From positions 9,287,584-9,351,583 of the forward strand of contig JABAKD010000019.1 of assembly GCA_012845835.1 (NCBI GenBank): a stretch of 64,000 bases of DNA, read 5' to 3'. Position numbers and translations under genes: made by a program. Origin of the DNA: Undaria pinnatifida (lineage: Eukaryota > Sar > Phaeophyceae > Laminariales > Alariaceae). The notes under the pieces were generated by a model that searched no databases, was not told where the DNA came from, and worked only from the letters and a program-made list of their open reading frames with translations. Shown one piece after another: positions 13,101-22,574 of the stretch. Position 1 is the stretch's first letter, and the number at the start of each line of letters is the position of its first letter.

Positions 13101-15763
13101 TCACACTTGGCCTTCCTTTTTTGGTTGTTTGCTTCGCTTTGCTTTCCTCTGGTTTGCTCTGCCTTTATTGGACTGGTTGGTTTCAGGACCAATACGGGAA
13201 CTACGTGATCCAACACGTGCTGAAGCACGGCAGGTCCACGGACCGGGGACGCCTCATGAGGGAGGTGAGAGAGAGAGACGACGCGAAGAACGATGCAGTC
13301 ACAGGAGGCGATCACGATGTAATCTTAGTTTTCGCTTGCGGCTTCGCGTTTGGGTCGCCGAGTCCAGACACGCGTGGGAAGTTTTGAGCTTGCTTAGGAG
13401 ATTAAAGGTTAATCGAATCCGTGTTTCAGCTGCACCGACGTGTTTGCTGCAAACTATTCGGAGTGAGGGCAGTTTATGTTGTAGTGTAATAGTTGGGTTG
13501 GTAAGCGTGTGGGGGGGGTGCACTCAGTTTGTGCATGGCCGTAGTCGTATGATCATAGACCCTCGCATCCCTACTATGCCGGGACCGAGCGCGTCGGGTT
13601 TTCACCAACCAGGCAGACATTGATTCCACCAAGCGCGAAGCGCCGTGAGGTGTTCGGCGAGTCGCATGGAGGGTGAACTGCATCCTTCCAAGAACCGCTC
13701 ATAAGACAGACTTCGACACCTTGTGCTTGCTTTGTTGCTTGTGGATGACAGCGCCAATGAGTCGTTATTCGTTTTCTGGTGTGGCTACTCCAGAGACAGC
13801 AATGGGTACTACTATGTAACTGCCTCGTTGGGGGGGAGGCGGGTCATGATGCATTGGATGATGCAGTCTCGTGTTGCTGCTCGTTTTTGTTGCTTTCGTG
13901 TTGGTTTCTTTTTCAGCTTTGGTTGTGCAGGTTTCGTATTTTTTTTCATTTCCGATTTTCGCAGATTGGCGCCGCATTGGTTATAAGTTGTCCATAGTGA
14001 TGTTTTCGAGGTAGTGGTTGCTGTGTATCAGGTCTCTAACTGGTTTTTTGTGTTGCGGTACGATGGGCACAGGTGAAGGAAAATCTGCTGGCCTACAGCC
14101 AGCACAAGTTCGCGTCAAACGTGGTCGAGAAATGCCTCCAGTATGGAACCAAGGAAGAAAGAGGCGTTCTCATCCAGCACCTGCTCTACGGCCACTCGGA
14201 AGGGTGAGAAAGATTATTTGATTTTTTTGTGCTGTCGTTCTTGGTGTTGGCGTGGGTGTTTTTTTTTTGTCTTGTTTTTTTGTGCTGTTTTTTGGTGCTT
14301 GTTGCTCTTGCTATTGATGGGGTTGTTTCGTGTTTCTGTTTTTGTTCTTTGGTCTCGGTCTTGTTGGTGTTGCTGAGTGTTGTTGTTTTTGTTCTTGTTG
14401 TCGTTCTTGTGCCGTTCTCGTTATCTGGGTGTTTTAGTTGTTGGGTTCCGGATTCTGAATTTGTCAGTTTTTTTGTTTCGGTGAGAGGGTGGTATGTATG
14501 TCTGCTCGGCCACTCGGAAGGTCGAAAGGCCGTTTCCTTCTCAATTGCTTTGTTTTTCGTAAGTAAATCAGTGAGACGTGGTGCGATCCCTCTCCCGTAT
14601 TTAACCCATCTCTTGTACTAATGAACACAACACCACGCTCTAGCCCCAAACGGTTTGTCCCAAAAACGTAAAACGTATATATGAAGCAAGTTCTTATGGT
14701 GCTAATCTTGTTGCCTTCCCTCTCCCCCTTCCCCCCCCCCGCCCCTTCCCGTTCCGTTCTCCTCCCTCTTTTTTTTTCCAGAACGTCTCTCCTGCAAGTT
14801 ATGGTATGCGACCCTTACGCTAACTATGTGGTGCAAAAAATCATCGACGTAGCGGACCAGGAGCAACGGCAGACTATCATCATGGAGATCCGCGCCCACG
14901 CGTCGCAGCTCAAGAGGTGGGTGGGCGGGTGGGTCCCAAGGTCCTCTTGTTTTGCCAGCGCTCGTTTTTTTCTTTTTGGGGGGGGGGGTGACTGGCTGTT
15001 CTGTGGGTCCTGCTCTGTGTGTTGCACCTGGTTGTGTTGCACCTGGTTGTGTAGCTTTCTTTCATGTGGCTGGCTTGTGTAACTTTCTGTTTTGTGGCTG
15101 GACGGCCTTCGCGCAGATTTTTTTTCTGGGGTTTCAGTATGTTGGTGAGTTTGCTCAGTTTTTCAGGTTTTGTCGGGGGGGGAGGTTCTGTTGTGGTATC
15201 TCTTTTTGATTATTGTTTTGTTTTTTTGCCTGCCTAACTTGATGAAAGTGTCTGGTATGTTTCGACAACCATTGTTGTACCTCGCGCTGCAGTAGTTGTA
15301 CTCGTTGCGACCTTTTCATTATGTAGGCTCAAGAGAGATGTAACATATTTTGTGAGTAGCGAACGAAGATTGAATGTAGTAAACCTGGAGTTTTCTTGTG
15401 GAACGGTATTGAAGCTTGATATATTGGAAGGCGTGTTGGTTCGGGGACATTTACGCACGGCTTGACAGGAGCAAGTGCTTGTGAGGTTGATCTTGAATAG
15501 GAACAAGGACAAGGCGGGTAGCGAAGCATGCGGCACGGCAGAGTACGGGAAGCTGGTTGGTAACCGACTGGCAGAATCTAACAATTCCATATTAATGAAA
15601 TGTAACGACTGACAGGATTGAGCGTTTTTGTTTCACCTTTTTGTGACGCCCACCGACCCCCTCTCGCCCGTCCGCTACCGTCTCTCGTTTTGTTGTGTGC
15701 AGGTACACTTTCGGCAAGCACATTATCTCGCGCCTCGAAAAACTCTCTGGAAAGAAGATGTGA
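1716..15763 (+). CDS. Pumilio/PUF family RNA-binding protein, 11 exons
   Basis: PUF proteins bind UGUA-containing 3' UTR elements and repress or destabilise the mRNA in the cytoplasm. Proposed exons: 1716-2606, 3226-3393, 3886-5079, 9022-9142, 9847-10054, 11112-11249, 12552-12677, 13187-13264, 14073-14203, 14782-14916, 15703-15763. All introns are GT-AG and all phases agree, provided two poly-G frame breaks in exon 3 are allowed for. The product is about 1080 residues: roughly 730 of Gly/Arg/Gln-rich low complexity, then a Pumilio homology domain opening with SLLDDFRSS. The eight repeats carry base-contact triplets S/R/Q, N/Y/Q, C/R/Q, N/H/Q, C/R/Q, N/Y/Q, S/N/E and N/Y/Q, the canonical set. 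By the PUF code this predicts UGUANAUA-type sites. ATG 1716 was chosen because upstream sequence is repeat; an earlier exon is possible. Confidence 0.95.
3226..3393 (+). CDS. PUF exon 2
   Basis: 56 codons entered and left in phase 0, from a T-tract plus cag acceptor to a CAG/GTATAT donor. Encodes [19 protein letters not shown] and a Gly/Ser tail ending GRQQGIGTQ. It has no recognisable domain; it belongs to the disordered N-terminal half. Confidence 0.8.
3886..5079 (+). CDS. PUF exon 3: RGG-like region and start of PUM domain
   Basis: Acceptor after a C-rich tract and tacacag; donor CATG/GTGAGA. The reading frame moves twice, each time at a long G run (4463-4475, 13 G; 4613-4627, 15 G): frame 1, then frame 2, then frame 3. 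Both shifts equal one extra G, and with both removed the exon is 1192 coding bases and leaves in phase 1, matching exon 4. It encodes Gly/Arg/Asp/Met-rich sequence similar to RGG boxes. The last 25 or so residues, [19 protein letters not shown], open the Pumilio homology domain. Confidence 0.82.
4463..4627 (+). other. Two homopolymer-G frame breaks inside PUF exon 3
   Basis: The 13-G run at 4463-4475 and the 15-G run at 4613-4627 are the points where the protein-like Gly/Arg/Met-rich frame shifts by one base each. Between them the second frame reads [19 protein letters not shown], which fits the flanking composition. Sequencing or assembly error at G runs is the simplest explanation; a real frameshift allele or programmed slippage cannot be excluded. 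Confidence 0.7.
6060..6610. repeat. Minisatellite, about 40-bp unit (CCGGCACTACTTCGCCGG)
   Basis: Diverged tandem copies alternating ACCGGCACTACTTCGCCGG with AATACCGGCACTATAGCGGC. CCGG-containing palindromic steps occur in every unit. It is entirely intronic. Confidence 0.85.
7075..7445. repeat. Minisatellite, about 40-bp unit (CCGGTATTGATGTCGTACCG)
   Basis: Tandem copies spaced 39-42 bases of a unit carrying GGTACCGGTATTGATG, TCGTACCGAACTTACCG and AAGTTTCC. It shares its unit with the array at 8135-8480 in the same orientation, as if one array were interrupted by the non-repetitive 0.7 kb between them. Confidence 0.85.
7730..7999 (-). CDS. Unrecognised 89-residue ORF antisense within PUF intron 3
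   Basis: An ATG-to-stop frame starting [20 protein letters not shown], then a Ser/Pro/Ala linker, then [20 protein letters not shown] and [20 protein letters not shown]. The second half has the residue mixture of an ordinary folded protein and no low-complexity bias. I do not recognise a family. It lies between two halves of a minisatellite, so it may be part of an insertion, a nested gene or a decayed exon. Promoter and splice signals were not identified. Confidence 0.35.
   Translation of the reverse strand: MSNGAKSQNEVAFSSDATASGGGSSSPAPTPAPAAEVIDVDAEKKAVPVLLLAPLYNSRTGDVYELPAETIKVVDDFPVPAGFRREGTA
8135..8480. repeat. Second half of the CCGGTATTGATG minisatellite
   Basis: Same unit and orientation as 7075-7445 (TACCGGTATTGATGTCGTACCG, GAACTTACCGAAGTTTCCGG). 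It begins after the antisense ORF region and ends near the ggtacgtaccgtaccg motif. Confidence 0.85.
8743..8764. other. Perfect inverted repeat, 9-bp stem
   Basis: GCGGGCGGC, loop GAAT, GCCGCCCGC. It is intronic in the PUF gene and could be a cruciform, an RNA hairpin in the pre-mRNA, or the remnant end of a mobile element. Confidence 0.7.
9022..9142 (+). CDS. PUF exon 4: repeat 1
   Basis: Enters in phase 1 (completing Gly) and leaves in phase 2. Encodes [20 protein letters not shown] and [18 protein letters not shown]. The SRFIQ core is the adenine-reading triplet of PUF repeat 1. Donor AG/GTAAGT. Confidence 0.95.
9235..9460 (+). repeat. Poly-G-anchored dispersed element, copy in PUF intron 4
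   Basis: Starts at a long G run (9246-9266) followed by a variant of TTCATGCATAGCCGTA, then AGACCCTCGCATCCCTAC and CGCGAAGCGCCGTGAGGTGT. The same order of motifs recurs near 13.5, 29.8, 32.4, 36.6, 36.8 and 37.7 kb, and inverted at 47.7 kb. No coding capacity was seen. Confidence 0.8.
9847..10054 (+). CDS. PUF exon 5: repeats 2 and 3
   Basis: Completes Ser (AG/T) and runs [20 protein letters not shown] through [20 protein letters not shown] to SEFGGQ in phase 0. The triplets N/Y/Q (uracil) and C/R/Q (adenine) are both intact. Acceptor ttatctag, donor CAG/GTTAGT. The second half is duplicated in the next intron. Confidence 0.95.
10143..10180. repeat. Long poly-G run before the duplicated exon segment
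   Basis: About 30 consecutive G after cgttt, broken only where it meets cagcag. It directly abuts the duplicated repeat-3 segment. Length in the assembly should be treated as approximate. Confidence 0.8.
10180..10279 (+). pseudogene. Partial duplicate of PUF exon 5 (repeat 3) in intron 5
   Basis: Encodes [16 protein letters not shown], then [16 protein letters not shown], clearly a copy of the second half of exon 5, with a cagcag acceptor-like start and a GTGAGT donor-like end. If spliced in between exons 5 and 6 it would add 100 bases, not a multiple of three, and shift the frame. If it replaced exon 5, repeat 2 would be lost. So it is a relic, or a cassette exon whose inclusion ends translation early. 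The C/R/Q contact residues are kept, which suggests the duplication is recent or the segment has been constrained. Confidence 0.8.
10280..11111 (+). other. Remainder of PUF intron 5, GT-rich
   Basis: Dominated by degenerate TG/GCGT sequence (tgtatgcgcgttgt-like) from about 10.3 to 10.9 kb, then a C-rich tract before the acceptor catcag. No further exon is required here. Confidence 0.7.
11112..11249 (+). CDS. PUF exon 6: repeat 4
   Basis: 46 codons in phase 0: [19 protein letters not shown], then an insert [14 protein letters not shown] and [11 protein letters not shown]. The triplet is N/H/Q. The insert lengthens the loop between the helices compared with the usual 36-residue repeat. Donor CAG/GTACGT. 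Confidence 0.95.
11250..12551 (+). other. PUF intron 6 (1.3 kb)
   Basis: No gene recognised. A 17- to 18-base direct duplication (gaaacaatatgtagtgta) lies near 12213-12250, and GGTTCGATTCC, a tRNA B-box-like string, near 12272, without the rest of a tRNA. Confidence 0.6.
12552..12677 (+). CDS. PUF exon 7: repeat 5
   Basis: 42 codons in phase 0: [20 protein letters not shown] through [12 protein letters not shown]. The triplet is C/R/Q. Acceptor gatggcag, donor CAG/GTACAT. Confidence 0.95.
12678..13186 (+). other. PUF intron 7
   Basis: T-rich intron of 509 bases with no other feature recognised. It ends at the acceptor ggtttcag before repeat 6. Confidence 0.8.
13187..13264 (+). CDS. PUF exon 8: repeat 6
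   Basis: 26 codons in phase 0: [20 protein letters not shown] and GRLMRE. The triplet is N/Y/Q (uracil). Acceptor ggtttcag, donor GAG/GTGAGA. Confidence 0.95.
13507..13820 (+). repeat. Poly-G-anchored dispersed element in PUF intron 8
   Basis: Longer copy of the 9.2-kb family: G run, TGCATGGCCGTAGTC, AGACCCTCGCATCCCTAC, GCGAAGCGCCGTGAGGTGTT, then TTCGTTTTCTGGTGTGGC. The 3' part matches the copy at 29753-30060 in particular. Confidence 0.8.
14073..14203 (+). CDS. PUF exon 9: repeat 7
   Basis: 43 codons plus two bases: [20 protein letters not shown] and [20 protein letters not shown]. The S/N/E triplet is the guanine-reading signature unique to repeat 7, which fixes the repeat order. Donor GG/GTGAGA leaves in phase 2. 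Confidence 0.95.
14204..14781 (+). other. PUF intron 9
   Basis: 578 bases, T- and G-rich. It contains a near copy of the exon 9 end (ggccactcggaagg near 14508-14521), a small local duplication. Ends with a pyrimidine tract and ttccag. Confidence 0.75.
14782..14916 (+). CDS. PUF exon 10: repeat 8
   Basis: Completes Gly and encodes [20 protein letters not shown] through [10 protein letters not shown]. The triplet is N/Y/Q. Leaves in phase 2 at AG/GTGGGT. Confidence 0.95.
14917..15702 (+). other. PUF intron 10
   Basis: 786 bases, GT-rich in its first half. It carries a direct repeat of tgttgcacctggt near 15019-15045. No gene recognised. Ends gtgtgcag. Confidence 0.75.
15703..15763 (+). CDS. 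PUF exon 11: C-terminal cap and stop
   Basis: Encodes [19 protein letters not shown] and TGA. This is the conserved C-terminal pseudo-repeat of PUM domains (compare the KYTYGKHI motif). The protein ends only a few residues after it. Confidence 0.95.
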
Positions 15764-18700
15764 TGATCGATTGGCTGATGGATTGGTTCGTTGATTGATT
15801 GATTGCTTGATCGATTGGTTGATTGATTGGTTGGTTGGTTGGTTGGTTGGTTGGTTGGCCGGCGAAATCATTAATGACTTGGGCCGTCTCCCGCATGCGA
15901 ATAATAGGCCGAACAAGTTACGTATCGAGGGAGGCGGAGGGGGGGAGGAGGAGAGGGGGTGCAGAGGAGAGGGCATGGAAGGGGGATGACGGGGCCAGCA
16001 GTGGCCTGTGGGGGAACCTATGCGGGGAGAGGGCAGAACCGGTTTCGCCCACGAAAAGAGAACGCCGTTCGTACAAAATTTCAGCAGATAATAGTTAGCG
16101 TTTTTTTTTTAAGAAAAAGCGATTGTCGATGGAAAACCACGGTCGCTTTTGGCGCCCGTGTTAGTGTGAGACCGCGGGCGTGGGTGTGTGGGGCTTGACG
16201 ACCGTCGCCCTGCTCAGGCGTGGGGTGGGTAAGGGTGGGGATGCGGCGGCTGCATGCGATGAAATTAGATGGAATGGGATTGGATGGGAGGGCATGGCAT
16301 GGGATGGGATGAGATGGGATGACATGAGATGGCATGAGATGGCATGGAATGGGTTAGGATGGCATGAGACGGGATGGGGTGGAATAGGAAGGTTGGCTTT
16401 CCGTCGATGGCGACAGGGGGGGGGGAGGGCGGGGGCGTGGCTTTTCGCGCCCAAATATGAGAGGTTTTCGTAGGAAAATTATTGGCGAGGGAAGGGGGGG
16501 AAGGGGGGATAGGGAGGGTGGTGCGATGTATCCGTCGACTCCTCAGTACCTTTATTAGACAAGCAAGGTTTTGTCCAGAGTAGGGGGAGTCGGGAGAAGC
16601 ACGGGAAAAAAAGCTTGGGCACCGGCGAGGTTGATGTGTACTGTAGTATGTCCGGGCGGTGCCTTTGGGCTGGGCTGGAATCACCATACGCCGACTGTCG
16701 TTTTAGTTTTGATTGGTTGCCATCCGCCTCAGAAGAAGGAAGGAAGGAAGGAGGGAGGGAGGGAGGGAGAGAGGGAGAGAGGGAGGTGGAATGGGAGAAC
16801 AGGGAAGTTTTTTGTCCCGGTGATGTTTTTATATCGTCCCCAATCAGTTGCGGCTCAATCACGAAACAAGGACCGCTGGAAGAACGTTTTTACCCCGCAT
16901 GGGAGACAGGGGGAAAATGGGGGCGGGGGTGGAGCTTGAATGCGCGCGAGCGATGCGTACGAGCGATCGCGCGCGAGGTGTGTGGCGTTTTTGTTGTGGT
17001 GATTCGTCGCGATCGCGAAGCAATCACGATGCAAAGCCTGCTGAAAAACGTTCGAGGGCAAGGCATGGGGGAGGGGGGGGGGGGGGGAGGGGCGTGCATG
17101 CGTTGCAATCGCGTGCGATGTGTCGCGTTCGCCGGTGCTTTTTGCGCACGTGTTTTGATAGGAGCGGAACGCTCTTTCGCTCAATCCGTCGACGGAATAT
17201 TTTTAACAGTTGTGTGATACTTTCTGATAAGAGAGGAATGGGTGAGTGAGACTGCTTTGCGCGTACCGGGTTGATAGGGATGGATGGGGGAAGGGTACTG
17301 CAAGTAGACGACCACGGTAAATGGAGTCTGCAATGACGTGTAGGCGGAGTTGGTTGGCCCGGGGACGGGGGACGGGGGAGGGCATTAGGCAGGAAGGACG
17401 ATTGTATAAAGCGAACAGTCGTGCTTTGTTTGTTGGTCGTGAACTGGTTAACGAGCCAATGGCAATGACTTGTCGGCGCCCGTCGACCGAAGTTACCGGT
17501 CGGGGTTGGGAACTGGGAGATTCTAATAAGCGGCCTCGTCGCTACTTATTTTTTTTTGTTTTGTGGTAGGGTTTCCTTCTCTGCTCCAAGGCGAACGAAG
17601 TTGGTGTGTATTGTAGTGCTCTTACCTGTCTGTGTGCGCGGGGGGGTGGGGGCGGGGGGCAGGATTTGGAAGAGGCCTGAGCGATCGGCAAACAAAACAA
17701 ACACACCGGTCGGCAGGGAAGGAGAGTGGTGGTCGCTTGCAAATCGTGGGAGGTCGGCTCTTCTTTTGAGCGGCGACGGAGGGGGGGACGTTTGAGTCGA
17801 TTATACACCTTATGCTACTTGGGCTTTTATATATTCATTTATGTTGGGGTGATGAGGGCTTCCTTTCCCTCTCTCCGTTGTAGGACACGGTGCACAAGGC
17901 GGGGTGTATTTTCGCTGCGAGAAAAAAACGCCGGTTTCATTTTCGGAGCAACACATTTGGTGCCAACAGCAGCCGACGGAGAAAACTGTGGGCACCAAAT
18001 GGCTTTCTTCGTTGCAGCGGACGGGCAGGTTGACGCTCGCTGTTTGTTGGCCGGGTTACCGGGTCATTCCCCCGGCCCCCCGCCATCCATCCGTCCATAT
18101 GAACTCCGCCCTTCAAGTGCTGTCAAAAACGCGACGGTAGCAGTTCTGTTTTTCTTCTGTCTGTTATTTTTCTTGTATACCCCTTCCTTTGATTGTTCGG
18201 AGCGGGGATTGGACTGAAATTGACTGGCTTTTTAAAGTGGTAACGACCTTTATTTGTTTTTTTGCGCGCACACGGTATAAAAGGACAAATCCTTGCACAT
18301 GGGTGGCATTTTTGTCTCGGCCGAAATGTTTTGGACGCGTGTGTGTAATGTGTGGGGTCGGCTTTTGTTTGCTTATCGCTCTCTCTGCTCCGCCCACGCA
18401 CCACGTGTCGTTTTGTTTTGTAGCCATTTGATTGGCCACAAAGCGAGAACGCGGCGGGATTTCGGGAGGGAGAGGATGGAGGTTGGGGGGGAGGGGGGGA
18501 GGGGGGGGGGAGAGAGAGGGGTTGTTGGCGAGCGAGAGATTCTAAAAGGCTGGTTGTGGTGCTCTAGGCATAGGGTATTGAGCATGGTATATATATGATG
18601 CTTTTTTACCTTGCTGGGACGTGACTGGAGTAGCTTGGGTTGTCGCGTTTGGATCTGGAGTAGCAGTAGTAGTGATGGTGTCGTACTAAAGCACCTCACC

Positions 18701-21700
18701 GTATATTCTTGTTGCTTTGTTGGGAGGCTGGGGGGACGCCAGTGGGTGGAAGGAGCAAGAACAGGAGCAGGGGGGGGAAGAGGAGGCAGAATGAGACAGA
18801 AGAGATTCGTCTCGCATGTGGATGGAGGGGGAGGAGGGACGGAGCCCGGGCGGGGCAGAAGGGGAGGAAGTACAATAGAAAACATGACGCGGCTAAAAAA
18901 AAGTGAGATAGTGAACCGTGCGGAAAGGCACGGTTCAATTACGCTGCACGGTCGAATATAGGGAGTGAGGGGGAAGGAGAAGCCGGGGGAGCAGGAGGAG
19001 GAGTAGTGTGCGGGAAAGCAGTGCGTGGTTACTCGTCCGTGGCGGTGAGTTGGTTGGTTGGGTGGGTTGAATGAGGAGGGGGGGGGGCTGCTGCTTTTGC
19101 TGTTGTTCCGTTTTTTCTTTTTTCTTTTTTCTGTTGTACAAGGCACGAAGCGGGAAACGGCAATGGTTTGAGCGAGGTGGGGATGTTGTTGTTTATTGTC
19201 GGCATCGTTGGCGAAGGGATATAGCGCCAGGGAGGGGGTAGGACTAGTAACAGTAGGGGTAGGGGTAACGGTCGCAGCAGTAGCAGCAGCGGCGGTAGCA
19301 GAAGGCGGCGGCAGCGGCAGCAGCAGCAGCAGCAGCAGCAGCCTCGCTAGCAGGGAGCAAGCGATGTACTCTGCTGCGCTCTTCTGTCTGTTGGTGTACG
19401 TGTCGTTGTTTCGGCTGCTGCGCTGCATTGCTCTGCACAGCATTGCCCTGTACTGCTTAGCAATGCACTGCTCTGCACTTCACGAACGGGGTTCATTCAC
19501 ATTGACCCGTGCGGAGGGAGGGAGGTATTTCGGACGGGGGGAGGGGAGGGGGGACAGGAGGCAAAAAAAACGGGAGGTGAAGAGGGTGGATGGATGGAGG
19601 GCCGACATATTGTTTTGCCTTTTTTTTGTCGCTTTAGTACGTCGACGCTTGCTTGCTTGCTTAAGGGGACGAAACGATCGAAGCACGACGGACGTGACTC
19701 AAAAGAGATGTATATTTAGCTCGCCAGAGGATGCAGGGGGATGACCGTGGTGGTGGTAATGGTGGTGTTGGTGGTGACTTGTGTCGGGATTGAATAGTCG
19801 TCAGTCGGTCGGATTCGGTTTGTTTTGACATTTTTTCGAGTTGGCGCTGGAGAGGCAGCGTGAAACCGGCCAGCCTGGCCTGGCCCGGTCGTGAGGCGCG
19901 CCAAGAGTGAGAAGCGGGTAGACAAGAGTCGGCGGGCTGCCCTCCTTCCCTCCCTCCCTCCCTCCCTGCTCCCCCTCCCTCCTTTTGTCTCTCGTCTTGT
20001 CTTCCCTTCGTGGTTTGTGTTCCGTTCCGGTTGATTTCCGTGTCAATTGATGGATGGATTGATTGATTGATTGTGATTGGACGGTCGGTGTTGGTGGGCG
20101 GGAGGGAGGGTGGGTGGGTGGGTGGGTGGGCGGGTCGGCGGGGGGGGTCGCGAAGATGGTGTACAATTATCTGTCCAGCTGATCTGAGATACACCCCGTT
20201 TTCCCGTTTTTTTCGGGGAAGGGAGAAGAGAAGGAGGATAAAAGTATCATGCAATGGCTGGGATTTCCGCTGGGGAAAGGAGTGTACATTTGTAGATTTG
20301 TTTCCGATATTCTCCGGGCCCCTGCCCCCGCCCCCAGTCCCTCTCCTTTTCACCCCGGTCTTGGCTCTGGATCCGCGTTTCCCGCTATTCAGTTGAGAGG
20401 GAGCGTTTTTTGCTGGACCGGGCCGTATTATTATCGGTTAATACGCCTAGCGGGAAGCTCTTAGGGTCATCAAATCAGTAGAGTTGGTTGAGTTGAAAGA
20501 AAAGAGGGGGAGCCAGTCGTTGTTACTTTTTTTGTTGTTGCGCGCGCGTTTCTCTTGGGTTGGGTGGCGACAGCACCTAAAAAAGAAAATGAAGATTTAG
20601 ATTTCCGTTTTTTTTTTTTTTCTTTAGGATGGCGGGGGTCTGTTATGTTTTGTTTTTCTGTTTGCTGTTTGTTTACTTTCTTGTCCTCTCCGGCGATTAG
20701 TAGCGGAGGGGGCGGCCAGTCAACGCGAGTATTGACGGCAGGCAATCGGAGTAGCAGAAGAGGAGGAGGAGCTAGGAAATAGGAGAAAGAAGCCAGCCGT
20801 GTAGCCGCTTTGTTTTGTGTGTCGTTTGTAATGGGTGGCAGTAGTAGCAGCAACAAAATGACAACAGCAGAAACAGCTAAAGTAGCTGCTGTTGATGCTA
20901 CTACACTGTAGTAGCAGAGCACCATGGGAAAAGAGGAGTCGATGTTTTTCGAAGTCGGAATTAATCATATCTTCTTCCCCCCCCCCCCCGAGAATTCAAC
21001 AAGAATAACGAACGAATGAACCGTTTTATTCAGAGGGAGAAAAATAATACATTGTAGCAAGAGGGGCGTTTGATTGGTTGGTGATCGATCAGTTGGAGGG
21101 CTGGTCAAGGGGTTGAAGTTGATTGGTTGATCGGTTGATCGGTTGTCTGTCGTAGCCCGTGTGCTTTTGGTCGGTCTGTTCGGGTGATCATTGGAAACCC
21201 TGGTGTTCGTTCTTATTATGCATAGTTGTAGTGCCTGTAACCTGTTGGTGCTACGCAGCTAGGTGCAGCAAGCGAGGCAGTAACGAAGCAGCTCTGGTTT
21301 GTTTTGCTTGTCGTATAGTCTAATGAATGAGTGGCTTTTACGTATACTTATTTTCCCTGAGAGTGTTCGAAAGTTCCTGGAAAATTCTGGGAGTTGTTTT
21401 TTTTTCGGATGTCTTTCTCCCTTCCCGTCCCAAGGAAAGTATTGTATTGCGACAAGAAAGATTAGTGTGATGACTGTGATCATGACGATGGCATTTCACT
21501 CGCGACAGCCACTTATTTACCTGAAGGAGGGGGGGGAAGAAGCGCTGGTATTGTGTGCTGCTTGATTGCTGTTGTTGTTTATGGTTTCGTTGATTTTGGT
21601 GGATTTTCTAGCGGCGAAAAAAATAGCGCAGTCTGATGCCTTTTTATTGACAGACGATATGTTTTTTTTTCACCCCAAAAAATCCGGAAAATAGTGTGAC

Positions 21701-22560
21701 CACCAACCTTGAAAAACCGACCGACCAGTCGAGCATATTCTCCGCACCTTGGCTGCACACGTAAGACTCTACTCGGCGGTAAAAGTATCAAATATTATGT
21801 ATTGTGGCATGTTGCTGACGCCGGCTTTTGTGACGATGATTGATGATGGAGTTGACGCCTGTCTCTCCCAGTTTGTTTCTTTTTTTGTTCAATGGAGAAG
21901 AACGAACAGCGTGTAGTTGGTACATACAGCAGTACAGTACATTTGACTAGTAGGATGCCACTCGGTAATATTGCCGGTCGCCCGGCAGTCTTGAGCGGTT
22001 CCCACCCAGCCCCTCTTCCCCCCGAAATGAAAGTATCGATTGAAAATGCACACCCTCTTCGCCTAATCTTTACTTTACGTTTTCCGAGTCCTCGTTCCAT
22101 AGAGGGTACAAACCAGGGCACCTATTAAGAAACAGAAACACCGACCCAGGGTGGGTTTGTTGGTTGGGAATTGGTGCGTTCTGCACTAACTTTAGCATTC
22201 CGGCTCCCGGAATTTTTTGTTTTTCCTGTATATTTCAGCCTATCTTACTTCCTACTCTGTTTCTTACTGTGACAGATGTCTCGTACTATACAGGGTCCTG
22301 AAGAAGGTATCGTCCAGGGGCCAATATTCCACACATGAGACAGATCATGATCTAGGTTATCTAGATCCTGTACCTGCCGTTATGGTGTGTGGTCCCAAAC
22401 GCAGGAAACGGTCATTCAAAAGCCATTCAGATCGCACGGCAACATGGCGTATATAGGTCCATACAGATCGTGTAGACCAGGGATCTTCTGTCTGCAAAGA
22501 GTGGTGGAATGTGTTAAGGCATTCGTTCGTGTCGTCTCAGTCCTCACTCGTAGGAGAATC
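15764..22560. other. Gene-poor region after the PUF stop
   Basis: No recognisable protein. Microsatellites: GATT/GGTT near 15770-15860, GGATG-like near 16260-16385, GGAA/GGGA near 16735-16790, CCCT near 19935-19975, and GATT then GGGT near 20050-20145. The plus strand is rich in G and T through much of it, like the PUF introns, so part may be a long 3' UTR. A 356-codon minus frame at 18373-19443 is Pro/Leu/Ser low complexity and is not called. Confidence 0.6.
18912..18937. other. Perfect hairpin, 10-bp stem
   Basis: TGAACCGTGC, loop GGAAAG, GCACGGTTCA. It stands alone in the region downstream of the PUF gene. The role is unknown. Confidence 0.65.
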
Positions 22561-22574
22561 CCCTCGATTATCAT

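Noticed and set aside
18373-19443. 356-codon minus-strand ORF
   Set aside because: Composition is Pro/Leu/Ser low complexity reflecting G-rich plus-strand sequence. No domain, no likely splice structure and no conserved motif.
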